From: CAVTWH01 sp963850915
GTDB taxonomy: Bacteria > Actinomycetota > Actinomycetes > Mycobacteriales > Micromonosporaceae
Length of the DNA stretch: 64,000 bases
NCBI GenBank assembly: GCA_963850915.1
Contig: CAWKND010000008.1
Location: 62,001-126,000, forward strand
Reading direction: 5' to 3'
Made by a program: the position numbers and the translations under genes. A model generated the notes under the pieces. It was not told where the DNA came from. It searched no databases and was given only the letters and a program-made list of their open reading frames with translations. This document shows positions 33,806 to 51,300 of the stretch, one piece after another. Numbering within the stretch: the stretch's first letter is position 1; each line of letters opens with the position of its first letter.

Positions 33806-35441
33806 ATGCGTCTACCCTCGCCACGCCGAAGAGCAGCGATCGTCGCAGTCGTTGCGGTGCAAGCGATCGCCGTACTGATCGGCATCCAGCACGCCTCCGC
33901 CGCGACGGCCCAGCTGCCGTTCACCGTCACCAACAACTCCGGCCGCGGCGACGCGACCTACATCTACGTGATGGCCCGCAATCTGAACACCGGGCAGCAG
34001 GGGTACGTCGACTCCGGCGGTACCTGGCGGGCGTTCTCGTTCCCCGGGTCGATCCCGCCCGGCCAGCCCAACCCGGCCGCGCCGGACGTGTCGATCGGCG
34101 GACCGGGCAACGGCGCGAGCAAGGTGATCACGTTGCCGCCCAACCTTTCCGGCGGCCGGATCTACGTGTCGATGGGCGCCAAGCTGCAGTTCTTCCTGAC
34201 CACCAACGGTCTCGTCGAACCGGCGTCGTGGGTGGCCACCGACCCCAACCACGACATCTTGTACGACTGGGCCGAGTTCGCCCGTGTCGGTAGCGCCATC
34301 TTCATCAACACCACCACGGTGGACATGTTCAGCATCCCGATGTCGGTCAGCGTCACGGCCTCCAACGGCAGCGACCCAGACGCAGGGCATCACGGCGGGG
34401 CGCACCAGCATCATGAACGCGATCTCCGCACTGGGCGGCGACTGGGCGCGGCTGGTCTACACCCGGCCCTCCGACGGGCTGCCGCTACGGGCGCTCGCGC
34501 CGACCCACGGGCTGCAGAACGGCGTCTTCAGCAGTACCTACCTCGACGCGTACATCGCCGCGGCGTGGTCCTACTACGCCAGCCACACGCTGACCGTGGA
34601 CACCTCGCTGGGTACCTTCACCGGCAACGTCTCCGGTACCAACATGACCTTCAAGGACGGCTCCGGCAACGTGATCGGCACGCTGCCCCGGCCGAGTACC
34701 AACGAGGTCTTCGGGTGCAGCGGCGCCACCCAGCCGGGTGGGCAGCCGAACGAGACGGCGATCCTCGCGGTCGGCGCCCGGGTCTGCGCCGCCATCCACC
34801 GGGCGACGCTCTCCACCGCCAGCCGGGTCATGTCCGACCGGCAGCCGACCACCGACGCGACGAAGTTCTACCAGCAGAGCGCCTCGGACCTGTACTCGAA
34901 GACCATCCACAGCTTCGGCCTGAACGGCTTGGCGTACGGCTTCTCCTACGACGACGTCGGCGGCTTCGCACCGGTCATCGACCAGCCCGACCCGGCCTCC
35001 GGCTCGCTCACGCTGGGCTCGTTCGGTACCGGCGGCGGTGGTGGGGGAGGCGGTAGCTCCGCGACCACCATCACCGGACCGGGCAACAAGTGCGTCGACG
35101 TCAGCGGCGACGACACCGGCGCCAACGGTGCCGCGGTTCAGCTCTGGGACTGCCAGTCCGCTGCCGTAGACCAGCACTGGACCTGGAGCGGTACCGCGTT
35201 GACGACCCTGGGGCGCTGCCTCGATGTCACCAGCGCCGGTACGGCCAACGGCGTGAAGCTCCAGCTCTGGGACTGCAACGGTACCGGGGCGCAGCAGTGG
35301 GTCGCGCAGTCCGACGGCTCCATCAAGAACCCCAACTCCGGGCGGTGCATGGACTCCCCCGGCGGGGCGACCGCCAACGGAACCCGGCTGGAGATCTGGG
35401 ACTGCAACGGTACCGCCGCACAGAAGTTCCACAAGAACTGA
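33806..35441 (+). pseudogene. Secreted GH64 beta-1,3-glucanase with C-terminal CBM13, one frameshift
   Basis: This is a secreted GH64 (laminaripentaose-producing type) beta-1,3-glucanase. The ATG at 33806 follows AAGGAG and opens a signal peptide ending ASA. The glucanase domain runs from QLPFTVTNNSGRGD through YDWAEFA to YGFSYDDVGGF. A Gly-rich linker and a CBM13 lectin domain (from about 35061) complete it. An extra G near 34374 (AGCGACCCAG for AGCACCCAG) breaks the frame; removing it restores TASNGSTQTQGITAGR. The length is 3n+1, and the corrected protein has about 544 residues. Frame and domains are otherwise intact. It probably attacks fungal or callose beta-1,3-glucan. The divergent beta-helix gene shares its promoter module. 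Confidence 0.85.
35061..35441. repeat. CBM13 coding segment, copy 2
   Basis: This is the inverted counterpart of the segment at 32590-32965. The encoded domains differ at only about a dozen positions, which points to recent duplication or gene conversion. Confidence 0.8.
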
Positions 35442-35458
35442 CCCTCGCTGGCACACGG

Positions 35459-35488
35459 AAGCGGGTGCGGCCCAGGCCGTGCCCGCTT
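35459..35488. terminator. Hairpin between convergent GH64 and PPTase genes
   Basis: AAGCGGG (35459-35465) pairs with CCCGCTT (35482-35488), with further pairing of GCGGCC/GGCCGT inside, followed by TCCTTGTCT. Confidence 0.55.
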
Positions 35489-35519
35489 TCCTTGTCTCCC
35501 AGGCGTTCCGGGTAGGCAC

Positions 35520-36209
35520 TCAGGACGGGTGGTCGACGACGACCGAGGTGAGTACCAGTCCGTCGGCGATCAGCCACCGGCCGCGCATGGCGGTGAGCGG
35601 TCGATCGCCGATCAGCGGACCGGTCTGGTGTAGTTCGGCGGTGAACGCACCCGCGTCGGCGTCGAACTCCAGCGTCGCCTCCTCGAAGCCCAGCCAGCGC
35701 TGGGCCAGCGGGTACCACGCCTTGTAGATGGACTCCTTGGCACTGAACAGCAGCCGGTCCCAGTGCACCTCCGGGTGTGCCGCCGCCAACTGGGCCAGCC
35801 GGGAGACCTCCACCGGCCGCGCGATCATCGCGAAGACATCGGCGGGCAGCGGCGCGTGCGACTCCGCGTCGATACCGACCGAGAGGTGTGCGGTGTCGGG
35901 TGTCAGGGCCGCGGCCCGGTACCCGTCGCAGTGCGTCAGGCTGCCCACGATGCCCGCCGGCCACAGCGGCTCGCGGTGCGGGCCGGTCAGGATCGCTGCC
36001 GGCGCCCGGCCGAGCTGGGTCAGGGCGAGCCGGGCGCAGTGCCGCACGGTGGCGTACTCGCGGCGACGCTTCTCGACCGCCCGGGCCACCGCCGCCTCCT
36101 CACCCGGGAGCAGCCGAACGTTTGTCGGGTCGCCGAACGATTCGGCCGCAGCGACCGTCGCCGGCAGAATCTCCCCGATCACCGCGGCGGCCTCCCTCGG
36201 TAACAGCAT
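35520..36209 (-). CDS. Sfp/EntD-type 4'-phosphopantetheinyl transferase
   Basis: This is a 229-residue enzyme that loads phosphopantetheine from CoA onto the carrier-protein Ser. It has the motifs GSLTHCDGYRAA, VGIDAE (Mg-binding acids) and FSAKESIYKAWYP, which define this family, with the EntD-like N-terminal part. Placed 2 kb before the NRPS operon, it is the natural activator of the carrier domains there. The ATG at 36209 has no ribosome site and TAGCCT lies about 12 bases upstream, so the message may be leaderless. Confidence 0.92.
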   Translation of the reverse strand: MLLPREAAAVIGEILPATVAAAESFGDPTNVRLLPGEEAAVARAVEKRRREYATVRHCARLALTQLGRAPAAILTGPHREPLWPAGIVGSLTHCDGYRAAALTPDTAHLSVGIDAESHAPLPADVFAMIARPVEVSRLAQLAAAHPEVHWDRLLFSAKESIYKAWYPLAQRWLGFEEATLEFDADAGAFTAELHQTGPLIGDRPLTAMRGRWLIADGLVLTSVVVDHPS

Positions 36210-36364
36210 TGACGGTTGAGGCTATCGCGGGGTGCCGCCGTCGGAGTGCACCCAGTACGCTCAGCGACACGCCGCGCCCCTGCGTGTTTCTGCGCACTTG
36301 GTACCCGAGTACGCAGCTTCGCGCAAGTGACGGCGCCTCTTCCGCGCGTACCCAGGGGGCCGCC

Positions 36365-37888
36365 ATGTCCACGCCACCCGAGCTCGCTCTGCTCGCCGAT
36401 ACCGTGCTGCAGCCCGGATTCGCCGGTCTGGTCGCGCCGGACTGGGTACGCCGCCGGCTGGGTCGCGGCCTCGGCGGCGTCGCCCTGTACTCGCGGAACA
36501 TCGTCGACCGGGAGCAGTTGGCCGCGTTGACCGCGCAGCTGCGCGCGGAGAATCCGGATGTCGTCATCGCGGTCGACGAGGAGGCCGGCGACGTCACCCG
36601 GCTCGACGCGGGTACCGGCAGCGACCGGCCGGGCAACCTGGCGCTCGGGGCGGTCGACGACACCGTGCTGACCGAGGCGGTGGCCCGGGACATCGGCGCC
36701 GACCTCGCCGCGCTCGGCATCACCCTCAACTACGCGCCGACCGTGGACGTCAACAGCGAGCCGGACAACCCGGTGATCGGGGTGCGCTCCTTCGGCGACG
36801 ATCCGCGACTGGTCGCCCGGCACAGCGCGGCGTGGGTACGCGGCCTGCAGGCGGCGGGCGTTGCGGCCTGCGCCAAGCACTTTCCGGGCCACGGCAACAC
36901 CGTGGACGACTCGCACTTTCACGCGGCCCGGGTGGGCGCGAGCCGGGAATCCCTTGCCGCCGTTGAGTTGCCGCCGTTCGTGGCCGCGATCGGGGCCGGG
37001 GTACGCGCGGTGATGACCGGGCACCTGCTGGTGGACGCGTACGACGCGGAGAACCCGGCGACGCTCAGCCCGGCGGTACTTACCGGACTGCTGCGCGGGC
37101 AGCTCGGGTACACCGGAATGGTTGTCACCGACGGCATTGAGATGGCCGCGGTGGCCCGGCAGTGGGGGGTCGGCGGCGCGGCGGTCCGCGCGCTCGCCGC
37201 CGGCGCGGACGCGATCTGCGTGGGCGGTGAGTTCCACAAGGAGGGCATCGTCGGGCTGCTGCGCAACTCACTGGTGACCGCCGTGCAGCAAGGCGAACTG
37301 GCGGAGGAGCGGTTGGCGGAGGCCGCCGGGCGGGTGCGCGCGCTGGCTGACTGGCAACGGGGTGCGGCCGCCCGCGCCACGGTGGCCCGGGATCCGGGCA
37401 TCGGGCTGGCCGCCGCGCGGCGGGCGGTGGTCGTGCGTGGCGAGCTTGCGTCGCTCTCCGGGCCGATACACGTGGTACGGCTGGAGACGCCGACCGGGAT
37501 CGCGGTCGACGCGGCCATGCCCTGGGGCATCGCCGAACCACTCGGGCAGCTGCTGCCCGAGGTGACGGCACGGGCGTTCGCCGACGGGGACGACCCGGAG
37601 CTGTTGCTACGACAGGCGCACGGGCGGGCGCTGGTGGTGGTCGGCCGGGACGCGCGGCGGTACCCGTGGGCGGCCGCCATCCGGGCGCGGCTGGTGGCGC
37701 AGCGGCCGGACGCGATCGTGGTCGAGATGGGGCTGCCCGACCCGGGTCCGGTCGGCGCTGCGTACATCGCCACACACGGAGCGTCGCGGGCATGTGCACA
37801 GGCCGCAGCCGAACTGCTCGCCGGTCGGGCGGACTTCCAGCGGACCGGCCCGGACCTGCGCACACACTCAGACGATCTTTATAGTTAA
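36365..37888 (+). CDS. GH3 beta-N-acetylhexosaminidase (NagZ-like)
   Basis: This is a 507-residue GH3 enzyme with the NagZ signature AKHFPGHGNTVDDSH (catalytic His on the flexible loop) and the nucleophile Asp in VVTDGIEM. It should cleave terminal beta-GlcNAc from chitin or peptidoglycan fragments; the C-terminal domain of about 170 residues exceeds the short Gram-negative NagZ. No signal peptide is evident, so it is probably cytoplasmic. It lies between the PPTase and NRPS genes without an obvious link to either. Confidence 0.88.
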   Translation: MSTPPELALLADTVLQPGFAGLVAPDWVRRRLGRGLGGVALYSRNIVDREQLAALTAQLRAENPDVVIAVDEEAGDVTRLDAGTGSDRPGNLALGAVDDTVLTEAVARDIGADLAALGITLNYAPTVDVNSEPDNPVIGVRSFGDDPRLVARHSAAWVRGLQAAGVAACAKHFPGHGNTVDDSHFHAARVGASRESLAAVELPPFVAAIGAGVRAVMTGHLLVDAYDAENPATLSPAVLTGLLRGQLGYTGMVVTDGIEMAAVARQWGVGGAAVRALAAGADAICVGGEFHKEGIVGLLRNSLVTAVQQGELAEERLAEAAGRVRALADWQRGAAARATVARDPGIGLAAARRAVVVRGELASLSGPIHVVRLETPTGIAVDAAMPWGIAEPLGQLLPEVTARAFADGDDPELLLRQAHGRALVVVGRDARRYPWAAAIRARLVAQRPDAIVVEMGLPDPGPVGAAYIATHGASRACAQAAAELLAGRADFQRTGPDLRTHSDDLYS

Positions 37889-37893
37889 GACTC

Positions 37894-37922
37894 TTGTCAA
37901 TAGCGCCGGTACCCCCTACGGT
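37894..37922 (+). promoter_or_regulatory. Putative promoter of the NRPS operon
   Basis: TTGTCA (37894-37899), a 17-base spacer and TACGGT (37917-37922) form a good vegetative-type promoter in a locally A/T-rich stretch. It would give a leader of about 150 bases to the ATG at 38080. Confidence 0.6.
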
Positions 37923-38079
37923 GGCTAGCGAGCCCGGGGATCACCTGACCTGTCGATGCGACTGAGCTCGATACGTCTCGGTGCCCCGCGCCGTCATCCT
38001 GCCCGGCGTCGCGCGCCAGTGGCCGGTTCTGCTTGCTGTACCTGAGTTTCTGCTGTCGTGCCAGGCTTTGGGGGAGCTG

Positions 38080-41000
38080 ATGGACGAACACGCGGACACG
38101 CTTCCGCCGTGGTCCCGTACCGACCTTGTACCGGAGGGCTCGACGGGCGATGCGCCGCTGACGCGGGATCAGGAGCGGCTGTGGTTCCTCGACCGGCTCG
38201 ACCCGGGTGATCCGGCGCTGCACATCTCGACCACCAGCCGGCTGACCGGGCCACTCGACACCGACCGGCTGCGCCAGGCACTGGCCGCGGTCGTCGCTCG
38301 GCACGAGTCGCTGCGTACCCGCTTCGTGGAGCACGACGGGGTACCCGCGCAGCAGGTACAGCCGGCCCGCGCGGTACCGGTGGAGTTCTTCGACGCGACC
38401 GGGCCCGATCCCGAGGCGGCTGCCCGGGTGTGGCTCGGTGACCTGCTGGCCCGCCCCTTCGACCTGTCCGCCGGGTACCTGCTCCGGGTGGGATTGGTGC
38501 GGCTGGACGCGGACGAGCACGTGCTGTGCACGGTGGTACACCACATCATCGGTGACGGCTGGTCGATGGGGCTCCTCTACCGCGACCTCACCGCGGCCTA
38601 CAACGGTTCTGTCGCAACGGATCCGCCACCCCCCTACCGGGAGCACGCGCGGGCGCAACGGGGACGCGCCGCCGATCCGGCGCTGCTGGAGTTCTGGCGC
38701 GATCGGCTGGCCGACCCGCCCGTACTCGCGCTCCCCACCGACCGGCCCCGGCCGCCGGTGAAGACCTCGACCGGCGGCGCTGTGCTGCGCGAGTTCACCG
38801 GCGCGCAGTGGCGGGCGGTACAGGACTTCGCCCGCGCCGAACGGTGCACACCGTTCATGGTCCTGCTGACCGCGTACCAGCTGCTGCTGTCGCAGTACAC
38901 CGGGCAGGACGACCTGTGCATCGGTACTCCGGTGGCCGGGCGGGACCGGGTGGAGCTGGAGAACGTCTTCGGCTACTTCACCGGCGTAGTGGTCATGCGC
39001 GCCGACCTCCGTGGCGAGCCGACCGTCCGGGACCTGCTGCGCCGTACCCGCTCCGGCTTCATGCAGGCATTGGCGCACAAGGACATCCCGTTCGAGGAGC
39101 TGACCGCCGCGCTGGACCTGCCGCGCGACCTGAGTCGCAACGCGGTGTTCCAGACCACCTTCACCCTGCACTCCACGCACGATCTGGCCGCCGTCTCCGG
39201 CGCCGAATTCGGCGGGCTGCACGCCGAACAGTTCGACCCGCACGCGCCGCACGTGACCGTCGACCTCGCCGTCGACGTGGCCACCAGCGCGACCGCGATG
39301 GACGTCCTACTCTCCTACAACGCCGACCTGTTCGACGCGGCCACCATCGAGGGACTGGCGCAGCGGTACGCGGCGGTGCTGGAGCAGGTGCTCGGCTCGC
39401 CCGAGTCGGCGGTGAGCGCGCTACCACTGGTGTCCGACGCGACCCGGGAAGCGTTGCTGGCACAGGGAACCGGCGCGCCGCTGGGCGAGGTCACCCCGGT
39501 ACCGGCGCTGGTGACCGCCGCGGCACAGGCCACGCCCGACGCGCTGGCGCTGGTCTGCGGTGCGGAGACGGTGACCTACCGGGAGCTGGTCGCCCGGGCG
39601 TCCGGCTGGGCGGATCTGCTGCGCGATTCGGGGGTACGCCCGGGGCAGCTGGTCGGGGTGTCCCTGCCACGGGGCACCGACCTGATCGCCGCCCTGCTCG
39701 GTTGCCAGCTCGCGCGCTGTGGCTACCTGCCGCTGGAGCCGGATCTGCCCTCGGCTCGTCACTCGGCTCTCCTGCTGGCCTCCGGCGCTGCTGCCGTGGT
39801 GACACCGGCCGGGCTCACCACGACCGGCGCCGTGTCCACTGTGGACGATCCGGCGTACGCCATGTTCACCTCGGGCTCCACGGGTACGCCCAAGGGTGTG
39901 CTGGTACCGGCCCGCGCACTCGCCGAGCGGGTGGCGTGGATGACCGGCGGGTACCAGCTGCGCCCCGGTGACCGGGTGGTGCAGTTCGCCGGCATCGGCT
40001 TCGACACGCACGCCGAGGAGATCTGGCCGACCCTGGCGGCCGGCGCCACGCTGGTACTCCTGCCCGACGGGGCACATTCACTGCCCGAGGTGCTCGCCGC
40101 CGACCCGGCGATCACGGTACTCGACCTGCCCACCGCGTACTGGCAGGCGCTGCTGGAGCTGGCGCCCGACTGGCCGCCCGCGCTGCGCCTGGTGATCCTG
40201 GGCGGCCAGCAGGTGGACGCCGCCGCTGTGGCCCGCTGGCGTACCCGGTTCGGTGACAGCGTCCGGCTGGTCAACACCTACGGGCCGACCGAGGCCACCA
40301 TCATCGCCACCGCAACCGATCTCGGCGCGGCCGACGAGTCACGGGTACCACCGATCGGCGCTCCAATCGGCGGCGTGCGCGCGTACGTACTGGACCGGTA
40401 CGGCCGGTTGGTGCCACCAGGCGCGGTCGGCGAGCTGTGCCTGGCCGGTACGGGACTCGCGGCAGGGTACCTCGGCGATCCCGAGTCGCCCGCGTTCACA
40501 ACGGATCCGTTTGGTACCGGCCGGATGTACCGCACCGGCGACCGCGCCCGCTGGCGCGCCGGGCAGCCACCGACCCTGGAGTTCCTCGGGCGCGCCGACC
40601 GGCAACTGAAAATCCGCGGGGTACGGGTCGAGCCCGGTGAGGTGGAATCCATTCTTACTAGCTGCCCCGGGGTGAGGGCCGCCGCTGTGGTCGGGGTACA
40701 GGACACGCTCGTCGGGTACGTGGCGGCCGAGCTGCCGGCCGAGCAGGTACGCGAGTTCGCGGCCCAACGGCTACCGGCACTGTATGTACCGAGCGTGGTC
40801 GTCGTGCTCCCCGAACTTCCGTTGACCCGCAACGGAAAACTGGACCTGCGCGCACTGCCCGCACCGCAAGTCGCTGAGGACACGGATTTCCGGCCGCCCG
40901 AAGGGGACGCCGAGGCGCTGGTCGCCGAGGTCTGGGCACAGCTGCTGCACGTCGACCGGGTGGGCCGGGACGACGACTTCTTCGCGCTGGGCGGCCATTC

Positions 41001-41252
41001 GCTGCTGGCCACCCGGGTGGTAGCCCGGCTGCGGGTGAGCCTCGACCTCGACCTGCCGGTACGCGCCATCTTCGCCAACCCGACCCTGGCCGGCTTCGCG
41101 GCCAGCGTGGAGAGCGCGCTGATCGCCGAGATCGACCAGCTCTCCGACGCCGAGGCCGCTCGGCTGGCCGCCGACATCCCCCCTCCCGCGACCGATATCC
41201 CCGCCCACGCAACCGACATTCCTGTTCTCGCAACTTATTCCGGAGGAGCCGC

Positions 41253-41256
<4 letters not shown>
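38080..41256 (+). CDS. NRPS elongation module C-A-T
   Basis: This is a 1058-residue module. The condensation domain has HHIIGDG (His154-His155, Asp159). The adenylation domain has FTSGSTGTPKG (A3, from residue 596), YGPTEA, YRTGD and NGKLD. The carrier domain has GGHSL with Ser974. My hand-read pocket is D-T-E-D-I-G-T-I-I; the three acidic positions suggest a basic amino acid (Lys, Orn or a diamino acid), which needs a proper predictor. The C-terminal tail repeats ATDIP twice, perhaps a docking or linker tail. The ATG at 38080 follows GGGGGAG; an in-frame GTG at 37981 would add a segment unlike a C domain. The stop overlaps the next start, with GGAGGAG between modules. Confidence 0.9.
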
Positions 41257-46780
<5,524 letters not shown>

Positions 46781-46784
<4 letters not shown>

Positions 46785-48307
46785 CAGGCTCATCCGCCGT
46801 TGCACGCGCGGCTGCGGCCCGGCGTGCACAGGTGCTGACCGTGCCCGAGGTGCTCGCCGCCCGGGCTGCCCGGCAACCCGAGCACGTAGCCATCTCCCAA
46901 GGCACGCAGTCGTTGACGATGGCGGCGTGGCAGACACGCACCGGCGCGGTCGCCGCCGGACTGGCCAGAGCGGGCGTACGCCCGGGTGACCGGGTGGCGC
47001 TCTGCTACGGCGGGCGGGACTGGATCGACTACGCGATCGCCTACACCGCAACACTCGCAGCCGGCGCCGTGGCTGTACCCGTCTCCGCCCGCAGTGCCCC
47101 GCCCGAACTCGCCTACGTGCTGGAGCACAGCGGTGCCACGGTGCTGTGTCACGGCGCGGGTGAGGCACCCGACTCCGCTGGCCGGCTCCGCCTCGACCCG
47201 GCAGCGCTGGCCGAATTGGCTGGCGGCCCGGCAGCGGAGCTGCCATCGGTGCGCCCCAACGACTCCGCGCAGATCCTGTACACCTCGGGTACCACCGGCC
47301 GACCCAAGGGCGTACTCGCCAGCCACGCCAACGTCACCTGGGGCTGCCGTACCGATCCCCCGCTACGCCGGTTGGCGCACTCGACACTGTTCCTGCACGC
47401 GTTTCCCATCGGTACCAACGCGGCACAGACCATGCTCGTCAACGCCCTGGACGCGCACCCGGGCATGCTGGCCACCGCGCGCTTCGTCCCCAACCACTTC
47501 GCCCGGCTGATCGCCGAGCACCGGGTCGGCAGCGTGTTCCTGGTACCGGCGATGGCCACCGAACTGCTGCACTCCGGCGCGATCCAGGGCCACGACCTGA
47601 CTTCCCTGCGGCTGCTGGGCTCCACGGCCGCCGCACTCCCCCCGGCCACCGCCGCCGGTCTGGCGCGCCTGCTGCCTGACGCGACGCTGGTCAACTACTA
47701 CACCTCCACCGAGGCGGCACCGGCGCAGACGACGATGGTGTTCGACCCGGCGCACCCGGACGCGCTCGGCCGCCCGGCCAACTCCGGCGACCTGCGCGTC
47801 CTCGACCCCACCGGCACTCCTTGCCCCGCAGGCGTTACCGGCGAGGTATGGCTGCGCAGCCCGACCACACCCAGGACGTACCACGGTGATCCGGCCGCGA
47901 GCGCGACGGTGTTCCGGGACGGCTGGATCCGGATGGGCGACCTCGGCTACTTCACCGACGACGGGCTGCTGTACCTCGTCGACCGGGAGAGCGACGTCAT
48001 CAAGTCGGGCGCTGACAAGGTATCCACCGTCGCCGTCGAGTCCGCGCTGCACGAGCACCCGGACATCCGCGACGTGGCCGTACTCGGCCTGCCGCACCCC
48101 GTGCTCGGCGCCACGCCGGTGGCCGCCGTGGTCGCCACCCGGCCGGTGAGCCTGGCCGAGCTGCGGCCGTTCCTGGCGAGCCGGCTTGCCACGCACCAGC
48201 ACCCGACCCGGCTGCTGGTGCTGGAGTCGTTGCCCCGCAACGCCGGCGGCAAGGTACTGAAGGCCCGGCTACGGGAGCTGTTCGCGACATCGGAGGGGAC
48301 GCCATGA
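46781..48307 (+). CDS. Acyl-AMP ligase / acyl-CoA synthetase family
   Basis: This is a 508-residue ANL-superfamily ligase with the P-loop YTSGTTGRPKG (about residue 167), the YTSTEA motif (A5 equivalent), WIRMGDLGYF and the catalytic Lys in NAGGKVLK. It is shorter than fatty-acyl-AMP ligases with the 20-residue insertion, so acyl versus aryl substrate is open. Lying between NRPS modules and followed by a free carrier protein and a free C domain, it probably activates the starter acid. The GTG at 46781 overlaps the previous stop and has GGGGAGG upstream. Confidence 0.88.
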
Positions 48308-51300
48308 CCACGGATGCCATGAGCAGGGACGCCATGGGCGGGGCACGCACTTCGCTGGCGCAGCAGGGCATCTGGTTCACCACCCGGGCGGCCGACACCG
48401 GCTCCGCCTACCACCTCGCGATGACGTTCACCGTACGGCCGGCGCTGGACGTACCGCGCCTGATGCAGGCGTGGGCCGCCGTGGTCGGGCGGCATCCGGT
48501 GCTGCGCTGCGCGGTCCGGGACGAGCAGGGGGTACCGGTCCTGGTCCCGGCACAACCGCCGGCCGTACAGTTCCGCGCGGTGGCGGCCGACGACCTGGAT
48601 GCGACCGTGGCGAACCTGGTGCGCGCCGACTTCGACCTGACCGCTGGACCGCTGGCCCGGTTCGCCGCACTGACCGTTGACGACGGCAGTCAGGTGCTCG
48701 TGCTGGTCGTCCACCACCTGGTCTTCGACGGTACGAGCAAAGAGTTGCTGGCGCAGGCGCTCACGTCGGCGTACAACGTGTCGTCCACAGTGGACGGTCG
48801 GGTCAAACTGGAGGACCGGGCCGCCGCAAGGCAGGCGGGCCGGATCGCCGAAGGGCTCGGCGCTGCCCGGGACTTCTGGGCGGAGCGGTGGCGGGAGCCG
48901 GGTGACCTGGTACTGCCTGGATTCGAATCGACACCGGGCGGTGTGCAGCCGGGCTCCGCGATCGCGCTCAGTCTGCCCGGCGGTACCGTCGACGGTGCCA
49001 CCCGGTTCGAGACCCTGCTCGCCGGTGTGTACGCCCTACTGACCCGGTACGGCACGGCGGATCCCGTGGTAGCCATCGACCTGAGTACCCGCGACGCGGA
49101 CACGGCCGACCGGATCGGCTGCTGGGTCAACGAGTTGCCGGTCGCCGTCGTCGTTGACGCGGAGGCCAGCTTCCGTGACCTGGTCGCCGGTACCCGCGCC
49201 GCGCTGCGCGCCACCTACCCACACCGCGAAGTACCGCTCGGCCGCGCGGTACCCGGCCTGCCGCCCCGCCCCGCACTCGCCCCGGTGTCGGTCAGCTACC
49301 GTCGCCGACCCGCCGACTCGCCCCCCGGGTTCGCTGGCCATGACACCAGCGTGGACTGGCTGGTGTTCCCGCACGCCGTACGCAACGCCCTGCACCTGCA
49401 CCTGGTTGACGGCCCCGACGGCGTCACCGGCACCCTCCAACTCCCCGCATCCGTACCGACGCCAGCCGGCCGGCGGATCGCCGAGCACCTCAACACCCTG
49501 CTCGCCATGGCGCTCGCCGAGCCGGACACCGCCATCGCGGACCTGCTCCTCCTCGGACCCGACGAGCGTGCGCAACTGGCCGCCGGCAACGAAACCACGC
49601 GCGAATGGCCCGCCGGTACCGTGGTGGACCTGGTGAACCGCCAGGCCGCCGCCACGCCCGACGCAGTGGCGCTGGAGCACGACAGTACCCGGATGACCTA
49701 CGCCGAACTCGCCAGCGCGGCCCGACGCATCGCCAACGGCCTTGTCGCACAGGGCATCCACCCCGGTGACCTGATCGGCATCTGCGCCGAGCGCGGCCCC
49801 GCACTGGTCACCGGCGTACTCGGCGTCCTCACCGCCGGTGCCGGGTACCTTCCCCTCGACCCCGCGTACCCGTTGGCACGGCTGGAGTTCATCGCCCGGG
49901 ACGCCGGAGCACGGCTGATCCTGGGCGATGCCGGCGCTCCGCTCCCCGGTGTCCAACCACTGGACGGCTTCCTGGACCTGCCGGACACCGACCCGGGGAT
50001 CGCCGTCGCGCCGGAGTCGTTGGCGTACACCATCTACACCTCCGGCTCAACCGGACAGCCCAAAGGGGTACAGATCCCGCACGCGGCGCTGACCAACCTG
50101 CTCCACTCGTTCGCCGAGCGGCTGGACAGCAAGCCCGAGCACCGCTGGCTCAGCCTCACCTCACTCTCCTTCGACATCAGCGGCCTGGAACTGTTCCTGC
50201 CACTCATCTCCGGCGGCCGGATCGTCATCGCCCCGCAACCGGCCATCCGCGACGGCGCAGCGCTGCGCCGGCTCATCGACGGGCACGGCGTCACCCACGT
50301 GCAGGCCACACCCACCAGCTGGCAGCTGTTGCTGGCGGCCGACTTCCACGCACCGGGCGTCACCGCGCTGTGCGGCGGCGAGGCGCTCCCCCTCCCGCTC
50401 GCCACCCAGCTGCGCAGCCGGGTCGGCCGGCTGCTGAACGTCTACGGCCCGACAGAGACCACGATCTGGTCCACAGCGGCCGAGATTCCACCGGCACCGC
50501 AGCGGGTACCCCTCGGCGGCCCGCTCGCGAACACCACCCTGCACGTACTCGACAAGCGACTGCAGGCACTGCCCCTGGGCGTACCGGGCGAGCTGTGCAT
50601 CGGCGGAGCCGGGCTGGCCCGCGGGTACCTCGGCCGGGAAGAGCTGACCGCACAACGGTTCGTACCACTACCCGGCACCGACGAACGGGTGTACCGCACC
50701 GGCGACCTGGTACGCCTCGGCCACGACGGCGAGCTGACCTACCTCGGCCGGCTGGACAGCCAGGTCAAGCTGCGTGGGCACCGCATCGAACTGGGCGAGA
50801 TCGAGCAGACGCTGCTCCGCTCCCCCGGCGTCAGCCAGGCCGCCGTGACCCTGGACGCCGAGAGTGGTCCCGAGCCACGCCTGCTGGCCTACCTGGTCAG
50901 CGCGGTCGAACTGGACGAGCCGGGCCTGCGGGGCCTGGTGGCACAGGCTCTCCCGCGCTACATGGCACCGGCCGCCTACCTCCGGCTGCCGGCTCTGCCG
51001 CTGACGCCGAACGGAAAGCTCGATCGCCGGTCCCTGCCGATCCCCGCCGCCGTTGCCGCGCAACACGGTGGAAGCGAAGGCGGCAGCGACCTGATCGCCG
51101 CGGTGACCGCGATCTGGCAGGAGGTACTCCAGATCGACGACATCGCGCCGGACGACACGCTCTTCGACCTCGGCGGCCACTCGCTCACCATCATGCAGAT
51201 CACCGCGCGGATCACCAAGAATCTCGGCGTCGACGTCCCGTTCGACGTCTTCTTCGACACTCCGACCATCGAAGGCATCGCCGAGTGCGTGGAAGAACTG

